From the NCBI GenBank assembly GCA_902601315.1, contig CACKMS010000006.1, forward strand, positions 1-64,000: DNA of 64,000 nucleotides, read 5' to 3'. Shown here in pieces: positions 27,759 through 37,876 of the stretch. The notes below the pieces were generated by a model, which saw nothing but the letters and a program-made list of their open reading frames with translations, did not search any database and was not told where the DNA came from. How positions within the stretch are numbered: position 1 is the stretch's first letter; every line of letters starts with the position of its first letter. This DNA is from an uncultured Pelagibacteraceae bacterium. Lineage in GTDB: Bacteria > Pseudomonadota > Alphaproteobacteria > Pelagibacterales > Pelagibacteraceae. Made by a program: the position numbers and the translations under genes.

Positions 27759-28330
27759 ATATTTAAGATTTCAGTTTTTATATTTTTAACATCTTTTTTT
27801 ATTTTTGTTGCGTTAAATGTATTCTTAATAATGAAATTAGATAATTTTTTCTTTTTTATTAACGGTAACTGAAAACTTTTCAAATTTTTGTTCAGTTTTT
27901 CATTAAAATATTCCCTCTTTTTTAATCTTTTTTGAATATCCTTTTTTTTTGCTTCTACAAAAATTAACACATCTCCCTTTTTATTTAGTTTATTTTCTAA
28001 ATATAAAGGAATGTCTAGTATTACTAATTTCTTAGAACTATTCTTTATTAAAAATTTATTCATCCTAGTCCTAACAATTGGATGAACAATTTTTGAAATC
28101 TTTTTAAGATTATTTTTACTATCCAATACAGCTTTCAGTAAAAATTTTTTATCTAAGTAATCTGAAATAATATATTTAGGCAAGGCTTTTTTAATTTTTT
28201 TGAAGCAAGATCTGTCATTTTTATAAATTTCAGCAACTTCTTTATCAGCATTAAAGAGTGGACAATTAAATTGTTTAGAAACAAAACTTTTGCCAGCACC
28301 TATGTCTCCTAATATTGCTATTCTAATCAT
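27755..28330 (-). CDS. coaE: Dephospho-CoA kinase
   Basis: A 191-residue P-loop kinase for the last step of CoA synthesis. The Walker A GDIGAGKS is at residues 8-15, and LFNADKEVAEIYKND is the conserved substrate-site Asp block. KIVHPIVRTRMNKF and LDIPLYLENKLNKK are also family motifs. It is rich in Lys, as expected for this AT-rich genome. It overlaps aroE by 8 nt. Confidence 0.95.
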   Translation of the reverse strand: MIRIAILGDIGAGKSFVSKQFNCPLFNADKEVAEIYKNDRSCFKKIKKALPKYIISDYLDKKFLLKAVLDSKNNLKKISKIVHPIVRTRMNKFLIKNSSKKLVILDIPLYLENKLNKKGDVLIFVEAKKKDIQKRLKKREYFNEKLNKNLKSFQLPLIKKKKLSNFIIKNTFNATKIKKDVKNIKTEILNI

Positions 28331-29117
28331 CTAAAAGATTTAAAACCTGTTCATTAATTTCTGGCTTTATATTATTCCACAATTCAAATGCTTTTTGTGC
28401 TTGATAAGCAAACATCATTTTACCGTTTTCAATTAAATTGCCTCTTTTTTTTGCTTCATCTAAAAATAATGTTTTTGATGGTTTGTATATAACATCATAA
28501 AAAAATTTACCCTTGCCTATTTTTTCATAATCTATATCAATTTTATCATTAGGATTTAGACCTAAGCTAGTTACATTTATTATAACATCGGCAGCTGGTG
28601 TCTCTCCCCAATCAACTAAATTGATATTTCTGAATTTAGTTTTCAAATTTTCTGATTTGATCTTTGTTCTATTTGTAATTAAAATTTTTAATGGTTTAAT
28701 TTTTTTTAAAACATAAATTATAGATGGAGCAACACCTCCAGCTCCTAGAATTAGGACAGTTTTATTTCTGATTTTATCAATATACTTTGACAAGGATAAT
28801 TCAAAACCATCTACATCTGTATTTAATCCTAAAATTTTGTTCTCTTTTTTAAGTATTGTATTTACAGATTGAGTAGCGTTAGCATCATCGCTTAGTAAGT
28901 CTAAGTATTTAATTATTTTTGATTTATAAGGGACAGTTACATTCACTCCAAAAATTTCATTTTTTCTAATTTTAGATACAATATCCTGTAGTTCTGCTTC
29001 ATTAATTTTTTTTTTTTGATAAACCGCGTCAACATTATTCCGTTTGAACCAATAATTATGTAATTTTGGAGAAAGAGAATGCTCTATCGGATCACCAATC
29101 ACTAAAAATTTTTTCAT
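28323..29117 (-). CDS. aroE: Shikimate dehydrogenase
   Basis: A 264-residue NADP-dependent enzyme of aromatic amino acid synthesis. The substrate site shows GDPIEHSLSPKLHNYWF and FGVNVTVPYKSKI with the catalytic Lys. The NADP loop is LILGAGGVAPSI. The C-terminal NGKMMFAYQAQKAFELW matches the family. Overlaps with maf (4 nt) and coaE (8 nt) suggest one transcript maf-aroE-coaE-dnaQ. Confidence 0.96.
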   Translation of the reverse strand: MKKFLVIGDPIEHSLSPKLHNYWFKRNNVDAVYQKKKINEAELQDIVSKIRKNEIFGVNVTVPYKSKIIKYLDLLSDDANATQSVNTILKKENKILGLNTDVDGFELSLSKYIDKIRNKTVLILGAGGVAPSIIYVLKKIKPLKILITNRTKIKSENLKTKFRNINLVDWGETPAADVIINVTSLGLNPNDKIDIDYEKIGKGKFFYDVIYKPSKTLFLDEAKKRGNLIENGKMMFAYQAQKAFELWNNIKPEINEQVLNLLDD

Positions 29118-29695
29118 TTGTAATTTTCCATGTATGTTTTTATCTGTGTAATTGGTAAGCCCATTATTGTATCTTTATCACCTTCAATTTTCTCAAATAA
29201 ATTTTTTCCCTCTCCTTCTATTTGATAAACATTATAAGTATATAATGCTTCATCTGAGATTTTGTTTAAATAATCTCTTAACTCTGCATCTGAAAAATTT
29301 TTCATAGTTAGTTTTGCTTTATCAGTATGATTCCAAATCATTGAATTGTTCTTTGAAATACAAACAGAACTTATTAGATAATGTGGTTTGCCATTTAATT
29401 TTTTTAATATATTCATCGCCTCCTCTCTCGAAGAAGGTTTTGAAATTAATTCACCATCTAAATCTATTACACTATCAGCGCCTAGTACTAATGCATCATA
29501 TACATTAGAACTAACTTTGTTTGCTTTTAGCTCGGCTAAATTTTTAGAAATAATTTCAGGTGTTGCACCTTCCGCAATCAAACTATCTTTAATTGGATCC
29601 TCATCGACGTTTGATTGAATAACTTCACAATCTATATTGTGTTTAGTTAATATATCTTTCCTAACCTTGCTTTTTGAAGCTAATACAATTTTCAT
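29114..29695 (-). CDS. maf: Maf-family nucleotide pyrophosphatase
   Basis: A 193-residue Maf protein, which hydrolyses non-canonical or specific NTPs (septum-related phenotypes are known for the family). The opening KIVLASKSKVRKDIL, the acidic catalytic stretch VLGADSVIDLDGELISKP and LISSVCISKNN are typical. The late YNVYQIEGEGKNLFEKIEG matches the YnYQIEG-like block. It overlaps the PPDK regulator by one base. Confidence 0.95.
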   Translation of the reverse strand: MKIVLASKSKVRKDILTKHNIDCEVIQSNVDEDPIKDSLIAEGATPEIISKNLAELKANKVSSNVYDALVLGADSVIDLDGELISKPSSREEAMNILKKLNGKPHYLISSVCISKNNSMIWNHTDKAKLTMKNFSDAELRDYLNKISDEALYTYNVYQIEGEGKNLFEKIEGDKDTIMGLPITQIKTYMENYK

Positions 29696-30513
29696 TACTT
29701 ATTTTTTATCTCATAAATTTTAATGATTGAAGCAGCTGTTTCTTCAACGGATTTTCTAGTAACATCTATTGTCGGCCATTGGTTTTTTCTGAAAATTTTT
29801 TTTGAGTTTTCAACCTCTTCTTTAATTTTTTCTAAGTTGGTGTATTCAGTGCTTTCATTTTCCTTTAAACTATTCAGTCTATTCTTTCTTATATCAAATA
29901 ATCTTTCAGCTTCAGTTATTAAACCAACGATACAAGGTTTAAAATTCTTTCCTGTTATTCTTGTAGGTATTGATTTTTCACTAACTAGTGGAATATTTGA
30001 AGTTTTATAGCCTTTGTTAGCCAAATAAATTGATGTTGGGGTTTTGCTTGTTCTGCTGACCCCTAACAAAATAATATCGGATTTCTCCAAATCATCAGTC
30101 TGATTTCCATCATCATGGTTCATTGTAAATTGGATGGCTTCTATTCTTTGATAATATTCTTCATTGAGTGCGTGTTGACCACTTGGTTCGTGCGATGCTC
30201 GTTGATTTAATATTTTAGAAAAACTTTGTATTAAATCACCTAAAACACCAAAACAGGGAATTTGTTTTGATTGAGCTTGATCTGCTAAATACTTGGCAAG
30301 CTTACTATTAACGATTGTATAAAGTATAATTGGGTTTTCTCTTTTTTTTGCCTTTTCTAAAATCTGCTGAATTTGACTTTCTGTTCTTGTGAAAGAAAAA
30401 TTGTTAAGTTCGTATTCAAAGTTTATAAACTGCGCTTTTAAAGCTAAAAAAATTCTATCCAGGGTTTCCCCGGTTGAGTCTGAGATTAGGTAAATTTGAT
30501 GTTCGTTTTTCAT
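29695..30513 (-). CDS. PPDK/PEP synthase regulatory kinase-pyrophosphorylase (DUF299)
   Basis: A 272-residue DUF299 protein, bifunctional serine/threonine kinase and phosphorylase that switches pyruvate, phosphate dikinase or PEP synthase off and on. The N-terminus has LISDSTGETLDRIFLALKAQ, and the key loop is ILLGVSRTSKTPTSIYLA. In Caulobacter and Rickettsia the equivalent gene flanks the replication origin on the side opposite hemE, and here it again faces hemE across an AT-rich gap. It is the first gene of the leftward maf-aroE-coaE-dnaQ set. Confidence 0.93.
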   Translation of the reverse strand: MKNEHQIYLISDSTGETLDRIFLALKAQFINFEYELNNFSFTRTESQIQQILEKAKKRENPIILYTIVNSKLAKYLADQAQSKQIPCFGVLGDLIQSFSKILNQRASHEPSGQHALNEEYYQRIEAIQFTMNHDDGNQTDDLEKSDIILLGVSRTSKTPTSIYLANKGYKTSNIPLVSEKSIPTRITGKNFKPCIVGLITEAERLFDIRKNRLNSLKENESTEYTNLEKIKEEVENSKKIFRKNQWPTIDVTRKSVEETAASIIKIYEIKNK

Positions 30514-30799
30514 GTATAAAATGTCAATAAGATTCTACTAATTTTTAATAATTAATGATTAGTAAACATCTGTAATTAATATTATAAATGATTACTGATA
30601 TTAAACATTTTTTTACATGTTAATTAATTAAAGACCAGAAATCTATAATTGGTAAAAATTACTAACTTGCATTGATAAATAAACGTAAAATTAGTGATTA
30701 AATGTTAATAAATTGTATATAAAGTGTGTAAATTAGATAATTTACGTAATTCACATATCATAATACTAATACAATAAATATTAATTGATCTATTTATAA
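30514..30799. other. Putative chromosomal origin of replication (oriC)
   Basis: A 286-bp gap, the largest non-coding stretch in the window, between hemE and the DUF299 gene, the known site of oriC in Caulobacter and Rickettsia. It is extremely AT-rich, with many TTAA runs such as TTAATTAATTAA (near 30620-30631). Three DnaA-box-like 9-mers each differ at one position from TTWTNCACA: 30714-30722 and 30725-30733 (minus strand), and TAATTCACA at 30747-30755 (plus). One CcrM-type GANTC site, GATTC, is at 30531-30535. Genes diverge from it on both sides and parAB/parS lie 7-9 kb away. No exact consensus DnaA box is present. It must also hold promoters for both flanking genes. Confidence 0.65.
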
Positions 30800-31801
30800 A
30801 TGACTCCAATTCAAAGATGTATTGTTGAGAAAAAGAGCAATCTAAATCCTATATGGTTGATGAGACAAGCTGGAAGATATTTGCCTGAATTTCGTGAAAT
30901 AAGAAGCAAAAATCAAGATTTTATAAAACTGTGCCTGAGTGAAAATTTAGCATCTGAAATTACTTTACAACCTGTAGACAGATTTAATTTAGATGCTGCA
31001 ATTATCTTCTCAGATATTTTAATGTTACCATATGGTTTAAACCAAAGAGTTGAGTTTGAGAAAAATTTTGGTCCAAAGTTAGGTGATTTGAATTTAGATG
31101 AATTAAAAAATGTTGATGAAGTAGATTTTTCTTTTAAACTAAATCCTGTCTATAAGGCAATTAGCATAACATCTAATAAAATTAATAAAAATGAAAAAGA
31201 TTTAATTGGATTTGTTGGTGCTCCATGGACAATTTTAGTATATATGATCAATAAAATTTCTCCCAAAAAAAAACTTAGAGAAGATTTTTTTAAGAATGAA
31301 TTTTTAATCAATAGACTATTATCAATTATTGACAAGTTTCTTAAAATTCACATTAAAAATCAAGTTGAGGCAGGTGCTACGATTATACAAATATTCGATA
31401 GTTGGGCTGGACTGCTTGAAAAAAATATTCCTGAATACATTTACATACCAACTTTAAGCGTTGTAGAATATACAAAAAGCCTTGGTGTGCCAGTTATATG
31501 TTTTCCTAGGGGTATAAAAGATTATAAGAACTTTTGTGATATTGTTAAACCAAGTGCTGTAAATATCGATTATGAGATAGATCCAAAGGATATTGTTAAA
31601 AATATAGATATTCCCATTCAAGGAGGCTTAGACCCAAAGATACTTTTACAAGACGAAGATGTTTTAGAAAAGGAAACTAAAAAATATTTAAGTATATTTA
31701 AAGACCATCCTTACATATTTAATTTAGGACATGGAATTCAACCTCAAACAAAAATTGAGATGGTTGAAAAATTAGTAAAAATTGTAAGATCATTTAATTA
31801 A
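30800..31801 (+). CDS. hemE: Uroporphyrinogen decarboxylase
   Basis: A 333-residue enzyme converting uroporphyrinogen III to coproporphyrinogen III in heme synthesis. The N-terminal signature NPIWLMRQAGRYLPEFREIR is nearly perfect, with IIFSDILMLPYGL, GFVGAPWTILVYMI, IQIFDSWAGLLE and FNLGHGIQPQTKIEMV following. It overlaps hemH by one base, giving a hemE-hemH-hemJ run. It is the first rightward gene from the putative origin. Confidence 0.98.
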   Translation: MTPIQRCIVEKKSNLNPIWLMRQAGRYLPEFREIRSKNQDFIKLCLSENLASEITLQPVDRFNLDAAIIFSDILMLPYGLNQRVEFEKNFGPKLGDLNLDELKNVDEVDFSFKLNPVYKAISITSNKINKNEKDLIGFVGAPWTILVYMINKISPKKKLREDFFKNEFLINRLLSIIDKFLKIHIKNQVEAGATIIQIFDSWAGLLEKNIPEYIYIPTLSVVEYTKSLGVPVICFPRGIKDYKNFCDIVKPSAVNIDYEIDPKDIVKNIDIPIQGGLDPKILLQDEDVLEKETKKYLSIFKDHPYIFNLGHGIQPQTKIEMVEKLVKIVRSFN

Positions 31802-32790
31802 TGAAAGAGCACCCAAAAATTAATTTCGGAAAAACTGGAGTTTTATTGATTAATCTTGGAACTCCAGAATCCACAAGTTGGTTTGATATAAGAAAGTATC
31901 TAAAAGAATTTCTTTCTGATAGAAGAGTTATAGAAGTAAATCCTATACTGTGGAAATTCATACTAAATGTTTTCATATTAACATTTAGACCTTCTAAAAC
32001 TGCAAAAGCATATAAAGAAATTTGGATGGAAAAAGAAAATATGTCTCCTCTAAGATACTACACAAAATTACAGGCTGAAAAAATTGACAAACTAATTAAA
32101 AATGAAAACATTATTATTGATTATGCAATGAGATATGGAATCCCAAGTATAAAAAGTAAAATAAATAAACTTCACAAAGCTGGTTGCGAGCATCTTTTAA
32201 TTATTCCTTTATACCCGCAATATGCTGCAGCAACAACAGCAACAGTATGTGATGAGGTATATAGAACTCTTATGAATATGAGATGGCAACCAAGTTTAAA
32301 GATAGTTCCACATTACGAGTCAGAGGAACTCTACATTGATGCACTTGTAAATTCTTTAAATAAAAAAATTTCTGAAATTAATTGGAAACCAGACCTTATC
32401 ATTGCTTCTTACCATGGAATTCCACAAAAATATTTTGATAAAGGTGATCCTTATCATTGCTACTGTCATAAAACAACTAGGCTAATTTCAGAAAAATTCA
32501 AAGATGTTAAAATAAGGACAACTTTTCAATCAAGATTTGGTCCTGAACAATGGTTAAAACCTTATACCGATAAAACATTAGAAGAATTACCGAGCAACAA
32601 TATAAATAATATCTTAGTAATTTGTCCTGGTTTTGCATCAGATTGTGTCGAGACTTTAGAGGAAATTGCAATTCAAGGTAAAGAGAGTTTTATGAAATCT
32701 GGGGGAAAAAACTTTGATATGATACCGTGTTTGAATGACACCGAAGATCATATTAAGCTCCTAAAATTTCTTGTAAATAAAAATTTATAA
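31801..32790 (+). CDS. hemH: Ferrochelatase
   Basis: A 329-residue enzyme inserting Fe(II) into protoporphyrin IX. Family blocks are GVLLINLGTPES, YAMRYGIPSIKSKI, IIPLYPQYAAATTA, IASYHGIPQKYFDKGDPY with the catalytic His, TTFQSRFGPEQWLKPY, and LVICPGFASDCVETLEEI with the catalytic Glu. It lies between hemE and hemJ in the same direction with almost no spacers. Confidence 0.98.
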   Translation: MKEHPKINFGKTGVLLINLGTPESTSWFDIRKYLKEFLSDRRVIEVNPILWKFILNVFILTFRPSKTAKAYKEIWMEKENMSPLRYYTKLQAEKIDKLIKNENIIIDYAMRYGIPSIKSKINKLHKAGCEHLLIIPLYPQYAAATTATVCDEVYRTLMNMRWQPSLKIVPHYESEELYIDALVNSLNKKISEINWKPDLIIASYHGIPQKYFDKGDPYHCYCHKTTRLISEKFKDVKIRTTFQSRFGPEQWLKPYTDKTLEELPSNNINNILVICPGFASDCVETLEEIAIQGKESFMKSGGKNFDMIPCLNDTEDHIKLLKFLVNKNL

Positions 32791-32794
32791 ATTT

Positions 32795-33229
32795 ATGAAC
32801 TATTATTTGTTATTTAAGTCATTACATTTAATAGCAGTTATATCTTGGATGGCTGGATTGTTGTATTTGCCAAGAATTTTTGTTTACCATGTTGAAAATT
32901 ATCAAAAAAAAGAAGCCACTGAAATTTTTGAGACTATGGAGAGAAAGCTTTATTACTATATTATGAGGCCAGCAATGCTAATATCTTGGCTCTTTGGTAT
33001 AGTCTTAATTTATCAAATAGGTTTTGAGTCTTTCTCGCAACTTTGGCTTCAAATAAAAATTTTTTTAGTAATAATTTTGACTGCTTATCACGAGTATTTG
33101 GGAAAATGCCTGATTTCTCTAAGAGATGGTCTAAACACAAAATCCTCTAGATTTTTTAGAATAATTAATGAAATTCCAACTGTACTGTTAATTTTAACAG
33201 TATTTATAGTAATTTTTAAACCCATCTAG
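32795..33229 (+). CDS. hemJ: Protoporphyrinogen oxidase HemJ
   Basis: A 144-residue four-helix membrane protein of the HemJ (UPF0093) family, which oxidises protoporphyrinogen IX in many alphaproteobacteria lacking HemY/HemG. Seen are the conserved opening KSLHLIAVISWMAGLLYLPR with its His, ERKLYYYIMRPAMLISWLFG, and KIFLVIILTAYHEYLGKCL with a second His. Its position right after hemH supports the role. Confidence 0.94.
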   Translation: MNYYLLFKSLHLIAVISWMAGLLYLPRIFVYHVENYQKKEATEIFETMERKLYYYIMRPAMLISWLFGIVLIYQIGFESFSQLWLQIKIFLVIILTAYHEYLGKCLISLRDGLNTKSSRFFRIINEIPTVLLILTVFIVIFKPI

Positions 33230-33291
33230 TCTTGTAATTTGAGACTTAATATATATATTTATCCTATCTAATAAATAACTCCCCACAAACT

Positions 33292-34563
33292 ATGAACATT
33301 CAAGAATTAAAAGAAAAGAGCTCAGAAAAACTAATCACCGAAGCCGAAAAGCTTGGTATTGAAAATGCAAGCACTCTAAGAAGACAAGAGATTTACTTTG
33401 CTATATTAAAAAAATTGGCTGAAAAAGGAGAAGAAATTACTGGCGGTGGTGTTTTGCAGCTTTTACAGGATGGTTTTGGTTTTCTAAGAGCAATGGAGTC
33501 CAATTATCTCCCAGGTGCAGATGATATATATGTAAGTCCTAGCCAAATTAGAAGGTTTGGTCTTAGAACTGGAGATACTGTTGAAGGTCCTATAAGATCA
33601 CCAAAAGAAGGTGAGAGATATTTTGCTTTATTACAAGTTTCCAAAATAAATTTTGAGGAACCCGATAAGTTTAAACACAAAATAGCTTTTGATAATTTAA
33701 CGCCACTTTATCCTAATAAGCAGTTTAGGATGGAAGTCGAAACTACAAAAATTGAAAAGAAACCTGATTTAACTCCAAGATTAATCGATCTTGTTAGTCC
33801 TATTGGAAAGGGTCAAAGATCATTAATTATATCACCACCAAAAGCTGGCAAAACAATGATTTTGCAAAGCATAGCAAATTCAATAACTGCCAATCATCCA
33901 GAATGCTATCTAATGGTTTTATTAATTGATGAAAGACCTGAAGAGGTAACGGATATGCAACGAACAGTAAACGGAGAGGTAATAAGTTCAACATTTGATG
34001 AACCTGCACAAAGACACGTTGCAGTTGCTGAAATGGTTATTGAAAAAGCTAAAAGACTAACCGAGCACAAAAAAGATGTTGTAATTTTATTAGATTCCAT
34101 AACGAGGCTTGGACGTGCTTATAACGCTGTAGTTCCAAGTTCAGGAAAAGTTTTAACTGGAGGTGTAGATGCCAATGCACTTCAAAGGCCAAAAAGATTT
34201 TTTGGTGCTGCAAGAAATATTGAAGAAGGTGGATCATTAACAATTATTGCTACAGCGCTAATTGATACTGGAAGTAGAATGGATGAAGTTATATTTGAAG
34301 AGTTTAAAGGTACTGGTAACAGCGAAACAATATTAGATAGAAAGATATCTGAAAAGAGAATATTCCCAGCAATAGATATAACTAAATCTGGCACAAGAAG
34401 AGAAGAGCTATTGTTTGATAAAAGTGATCTTCAAAAAATGAATGTGCTAAGAAGAATTATAGCTCCAATGGGATCAATGGATGCAATAGAGTTTATAAAT
34501 TCTAAATTAAAAGATACTAAAAATAATGCAGAATTTTTTAATTCTATGAATAAGCCATCTTAA
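33292..34563 (+). CDS. rho: Transcription termination factor Rho
   Basis: A 423-residue hexameric RNA helicase that ends transcripts lacking hairpins, which matters in a window with only two clear hairpin terminators. The N-terminal RNA-binding region reads [20 protein letters not shown]. The P-loop is [17 protein letters not shown] (near residues 181-197). The Q loop [20 protein letters not shown] and R loop [20 protein letters not shown] are intact. The order hemJ-rho-mnmE-mnmG-rsmG-parAB is standard near alphaproteobacterial origins. Confidence 0.98.
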   Translation: MNIQELKEKSSEKLITEAEKLGIENASTLRRQEIYFAILKKLAEKGEEITGGGVLQLLQDGFGFLRAMESNYLPGADDIYVSPSQIRRFGLRTGDTVEGPIRSPKEGERYFALLQVSKINFEEPDKFKHKIAFDNLTPLYPNKQFRMEVETTKIEKKPDLTPRLIDLVSPIGKGQRSLIISPPKAGKTMILQSIANSITANHPECYLMVLLIDERPEEVTDMQRTVNGEVISSTFDEPAQRHVAVAEMVIEKAKRLTEHKKDVVILLDSITRLGRAYNAVVPSSGKVLTGGVDANALQRPKRFFGAARNIEEGGSLTIIATALIDTGSRMDEVIFEEFKGTGNSETILDRKISEKRIFPAIDITKSGTRREELLFDKSDLQKMNVLRRIIAPMGSMDAIEFINSKLKDTKNNAEFFNSMNKPS

Positions 34564-34599
34564 AGATTTATTTTTCCAAAATACTGATATAATTTTCTG

Positions 34600-35928
34600 A
34601 TGACATTTTATGCTCTATCTTCAGGGCCGGGTTTATCCGGTGTAGCTGTTATTAGAGTTTCTGGATCTAAAACCGTAAACGTTATTAAACATCTCACAAA
34701 TTCTAGTTTGCCAAAACCTAAAGAGGCAACTTTAAGAAAATTCATTAATAAAAATAATCAATTGATTGATGAAGGTATACTTTTATGGTTCCCTGGACCA
34801 AATAGTTACACAGGTGAAGATATGGCCGAATTTCATGTTCATGGTAGTAGAGCAGTTATTGAGGCAATACAAAGTTCAATTTCGGAAGTATCAAATTGTA
34901 GACTTGCATCTCCAGGAGAGTTTACAAAGACTGCTTTTCAAAATGGAAAAATAGATTTACTGAAAGCAGAAGGTATTTCAGATTTAATTTCATCAGAAAC
35001 AGAAATTCAGAGATTACAAGCTATAAAAATTATGGAGGGTGAAAGTTCTAAAATATTTGAAACTCTCAGGTATACACTGATTAAAGTATTATCTAAGATA
35101 GAAGCTAAAATTGACTTTCCAGATGAAGATTTGCCAATTGAAATCTTAAATGGAATAAAAGCAGATACAGCTAAAGCATTGGCTGATCTAGAGAAATTAT
35201 TGAATGATCAAAGAGTTGGAGAAAGAATAAGAGAAGGATATAAAATATCCATAATTGGACCTACAAATGTAGGAAAATCTTCTCTCCTCAATCATCTAGC
35301 AAACCGTGAAGTAGCAATTGTGTCCGAAATAGCTGGGACAACAAGAGATGTTATAGAAACACATCTTAATTTGGATGGATATCCAGTCATTTTATCTGAC
35401 ACAGCTGGCATCAGAGACTCTAAAGATGAAATAGAAAGAAAAGGGATAAAGTTAAGTCTAAAAAATGCAAATGATGCAGATTTAAATATCATAGTCCTAG
35501 AGCCAAAAAGTGTTGATTTTCAAAGCTTTTTGAGTACTTTAAGCCAGGACAAGAATATTATTGTTATTAATAAATTGGATAATATTGATGATAAAATAAA
35601 TGAAGAAATTAGAAAATTAAATCCAATATTTATATCGGTTAAAGAAAACAAAAATATAGATTTACTTATTAATGAAATAAAAAAAAAATTAGAAAATAAA
35701 TTTATATCATCAAACGATATTATAATCACAAGAAGCAGGCATAGAGACAATATTGAGAAATGCATTTATCATTTAAAAACCTTTCAAAACAAAAATTCAG
35801 AAGAGGAATTTGATAAAGCTGCAGAAGATTTAAGATTAGCAGTTAGACATTTAGGATTAATAGTTGGAAAAGTTGACGTTGAAGAAATACTCGGATCAAT
35901 CTTTAACGATTTCTGTATAGGTAAATAA
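34600..35928 (+). CDS. mnmE: tRNA modification GTPase MnmE
   Basis: A 442-residue GTPase that, with MnmG, adds the carboxymethylaminomethyl group to U34 of certain tRNAs. The N-terminal tetrahydrofolate-binding domain shows SSGPGLSGVAVIRVSG and PNSYTGEDMAEFHVHG. The G domain has GPTNVGKSSLLN (near residue 220), the switch TTRDV, DTAGIRD and NKLD. The protein ends in CIGK, with the essential Cys. Length is normal. Confidence 0.98.
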   Translation: MTFYALSSGPGLSGVAVIRVSGSKTVNVIKHLTNSSLPKPKEATLRKFINKNNQLIDEGILLWFPGPNSYTGEDMAEFHVHGSRAVIEAIQSSISEVSNCRLASPGEFTKTAFQNGKIDLLKAEGISDLISSETEIQRLQAIKIMEGESSKIFETLRYTLIKVLSKIEAKIDFPDEDLPIEILNGIKADTAKALADLEKLLNDQRVGERIREGYKISIIGPTNVGKSSLLNHLANREVAIVSEIAGTTRDVIETHLNLDGYPVILSDTAGIRDSKDEIERKGIKLSLKNANDADLNIIVLEPKSVDFQSFLSTLSQDKNIIVINKLDNIDDKINEEIRKLNPIFISVKENKNIDLLINEIKKKLENKFISSNDIIITRSRHRDNIEKCIYHLKTFQNKNSEEEFDKAAEDLRLAVRHLGLIVGKVDVEEILGSIFNDFCIGK

Positions 35929-36004
35929 TTATCAACTAAAAAAACCGCAGAATGTGTAATAACTAGTATCTTGTAAAATCTAATAACGATAATAAATTAA
36001 AGGC

Positions 36005-37876
36005 ATGAAAAATGAGTTATCGTTTGATGTAGTGGTTATCGGGGGTGGGCATGCTGGTTGTGAGGCAGCAGCAGCATCTGCAAGATTGGGAGTTAACACT
36101 GCCTTATTCACACATAAGTTTGAAACTATAGGGGAAATGTCCTGCAACCCTGCAATAGGTGGACTCGGCAAAGGTCATTTGGTCAGAGAAATAGATGCAT
36201 TAGACGGCGTTATGGGAGAAGTTGCGGACAAATCAGGAATACAATTTAGGCTTTTAAATAGAAGTAGAGGTCCTGCGGTTAGAGGACCCAGAACACAAAG
36301 TGATCGATCATTATACAAAAAATATATGCAAGAAAAACTTGTAAACTACTGTAATTTAAGCATTTATTCTGATCCTGTAATTAGCTTTATATTTAAAAAT
36401 AATGCTATAATTGGCTTTAATACTCAATCAGGTAAAGAAATCAGATCATCTAAGATAATTCTAACAACTGGCACATTTTTAAATGGGCTTATGCATATTG
36501 GGGAGAAAAAAACTCCAGCGGGGAGATATGATGAAAAACCATCAACAGGTTTAAGTGAACAACTAGAAAAGTTTAATTTTAAAGTTGGTAGATTAAAAAC
36601 TGGAACTCCACCAAGATTAGATGCACGAACAATTAACTTTGAAAATTTGGAGGCTCAACATGCAGACGAAGATCCATATTTTTTTTCTTTCTTAACCGAA
36701 AAAAATTTAAACAAACAAATCTCTTGCAGAATGACTTATACCAATGAGGAAGTTCATAAAATCATTTCCAAAAATATTAGGCGAAGCGCTATGTATTCTG
36801 GTAGCATCCAAGGAGTAGGCCCAAGATATTGTCCATCTATAGAGGATAAAATAAAAAAATTCGCTGATAAAAAGCGACACCAAATTTTTTTGGAGCCAGA
36901 AGGTTTAAATGATAATACTATATACCCAAATGGCATTTCAACATCATTACCATCACAGATACAGCAAGAAATATGTAGTAAAATCAATGGTTTAGAGAAT
37001 GTAAAAATATTAAGGCCAGGGTATGCTATTGAATACGATTATATTGATCCAAGAGAGCTATTCTTAACTTTAGAGACTAAAAAAATCAAAAATCTCTATC
37101 TTGCTGGTCAAATAAATGGAACAACTGGATATGAAGAGGCTGCGGCCCAAGGCTTAATCGCTGGAATTAATTCTGCTCTATCTATTAAAGGTGAAGAACC
37201 TTTTATACTTGATAGATCGGATGCTTATATTGGAGTGATGATAGATGATTTGGTTACAAAAGGTGTAGCAGAGCCATATAGAATGTTTACCTCACGAGCT
37301 GAGTATAGATTATCATTAAGGTCAGATAACGCTGATGTTAGATTAACTCAAAAAGGAATTAATTTGGGAGTAGTACTTAATGAGAGAGCTCAGATATTTA
37401 AAGAAAAGCATTTTCAATTAACAAAAATTGAAAATCAAATGTCAAAATTAAAAATTACTCCTTCAAAAGTTGAAAAGTATGGAATTAATATTGCAAAAGA
37501 CGGGATTAGTAGAACTGCTTTCCATATATTAGGTCAAAAATCTGTTAATATGAGTAAAATAAGGGAAATTTGGCCAGAAATACCTTATGTTTCACGTGAA
37601 ATAGATGAGCAAGTAGAAATAAACTCTCATTATAAAGGTTATTTGAAGAAGCAAAAAGCTGACATTTTAGCTTTCAAAAGAGATGAAAATTTAATAATTC
37701 CAGAAAACATTAATTATGATAAATTTTCAGGCCTATCAAATGAAGTCAAGTCGAAATTTAAGAAAATAAAGCCTAAAACTATGGGCCAAGCCCTTAGGAT
37801 AGATGGAATAACACCTGCAGCCGTATATATTTTATTGTCTCATCTTAAAAGAAAGTCTATTAAGCATATAGCTTGA
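36005..37876 (+). CDS. mnmG: tRNA uridine modification enzyme MnmG
   Basis: A 623-residue FAD enzyme working with MnmE on tRNA wobble uridine. It starts with the FAD loop [20 protein letters not shown]. Then come [32 protein letters not shown] and [20 protein letters not shown]. The C-terminal helical domain ends [21 protein letters not shown] near-perfect ParB site lies inside the gene at 37588-37603. The stop TGA overlaps the TTG start of rsmG (TTGA). Confidence 0.98.
   Translation: MKNELSFDVVVIGGGHAGCEAAAASARLGVNTALFTHKFETIGEMSCNPAIGGLGKGHLVREIDALDGVMGEVADKSGIQFRLLNRSRGPAVRGPRTQSDRSLYKKYMQEKLVNYCNLSIYSDPVISFIFKNNAIIGFNTQSGKEIRSSKIILTTGTFLNGLMHIGEKKTPAGRYDEKPSTGLSEQLEKFNFKVGRLKTGTPPRLDARTINFENLEAQHADEDPYFFSFLTEKNLNKQISCRMTYTNEEVHKIISKNIRRSAMYSGSIQGVGPRYCPSIEDKIKKFADKKRHQIFLEPEGLNDNTIYPNGISTSLPSQIQQEICSKINGLENVKILRPGYAIEYDYIDPRELFLTLETKKIKNLYLAGQINGTTGYEEAAAQGLIAGINSALSIKGEEPFILDRSDAYIGVMIDDLVTKGVAEPYRMFTSRAEYRLSLRSDNADVRLTQKGINLGVVLNERAQIFKEKHFQLTKIENQMSKLKITPSKVEKYGINIAKDGISRTAFHILGQKSVNMSKIREIWPEIPYVSREIDEQVEINSHYKGYLKKQKADILAFKRDENLIIPENINYDKFSGLSNEVKSKFKKIKPKTMGQALRIDGITPAAVYILLSHLKRKSIKHIA
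37588..37603. other. parS-like ParB binding site inside mnmG
   Basis: TGTTTCACGTGAAATA matches the universal parS palindrome TGTTTCACGTGAAACA at 15 of 16 positions, with one change in the right arm. It is read in frame as part of mnmG. ParB dimers load on such sites and spread. It sits about 920 bp before parA. Confidence 0.88.

Noticed and set aside
33229-33260. Terminator after hemJ
   Set aside because: Only a 5-bp AGTCT/AGACT inverted repeat with no T tract; too weak to call.
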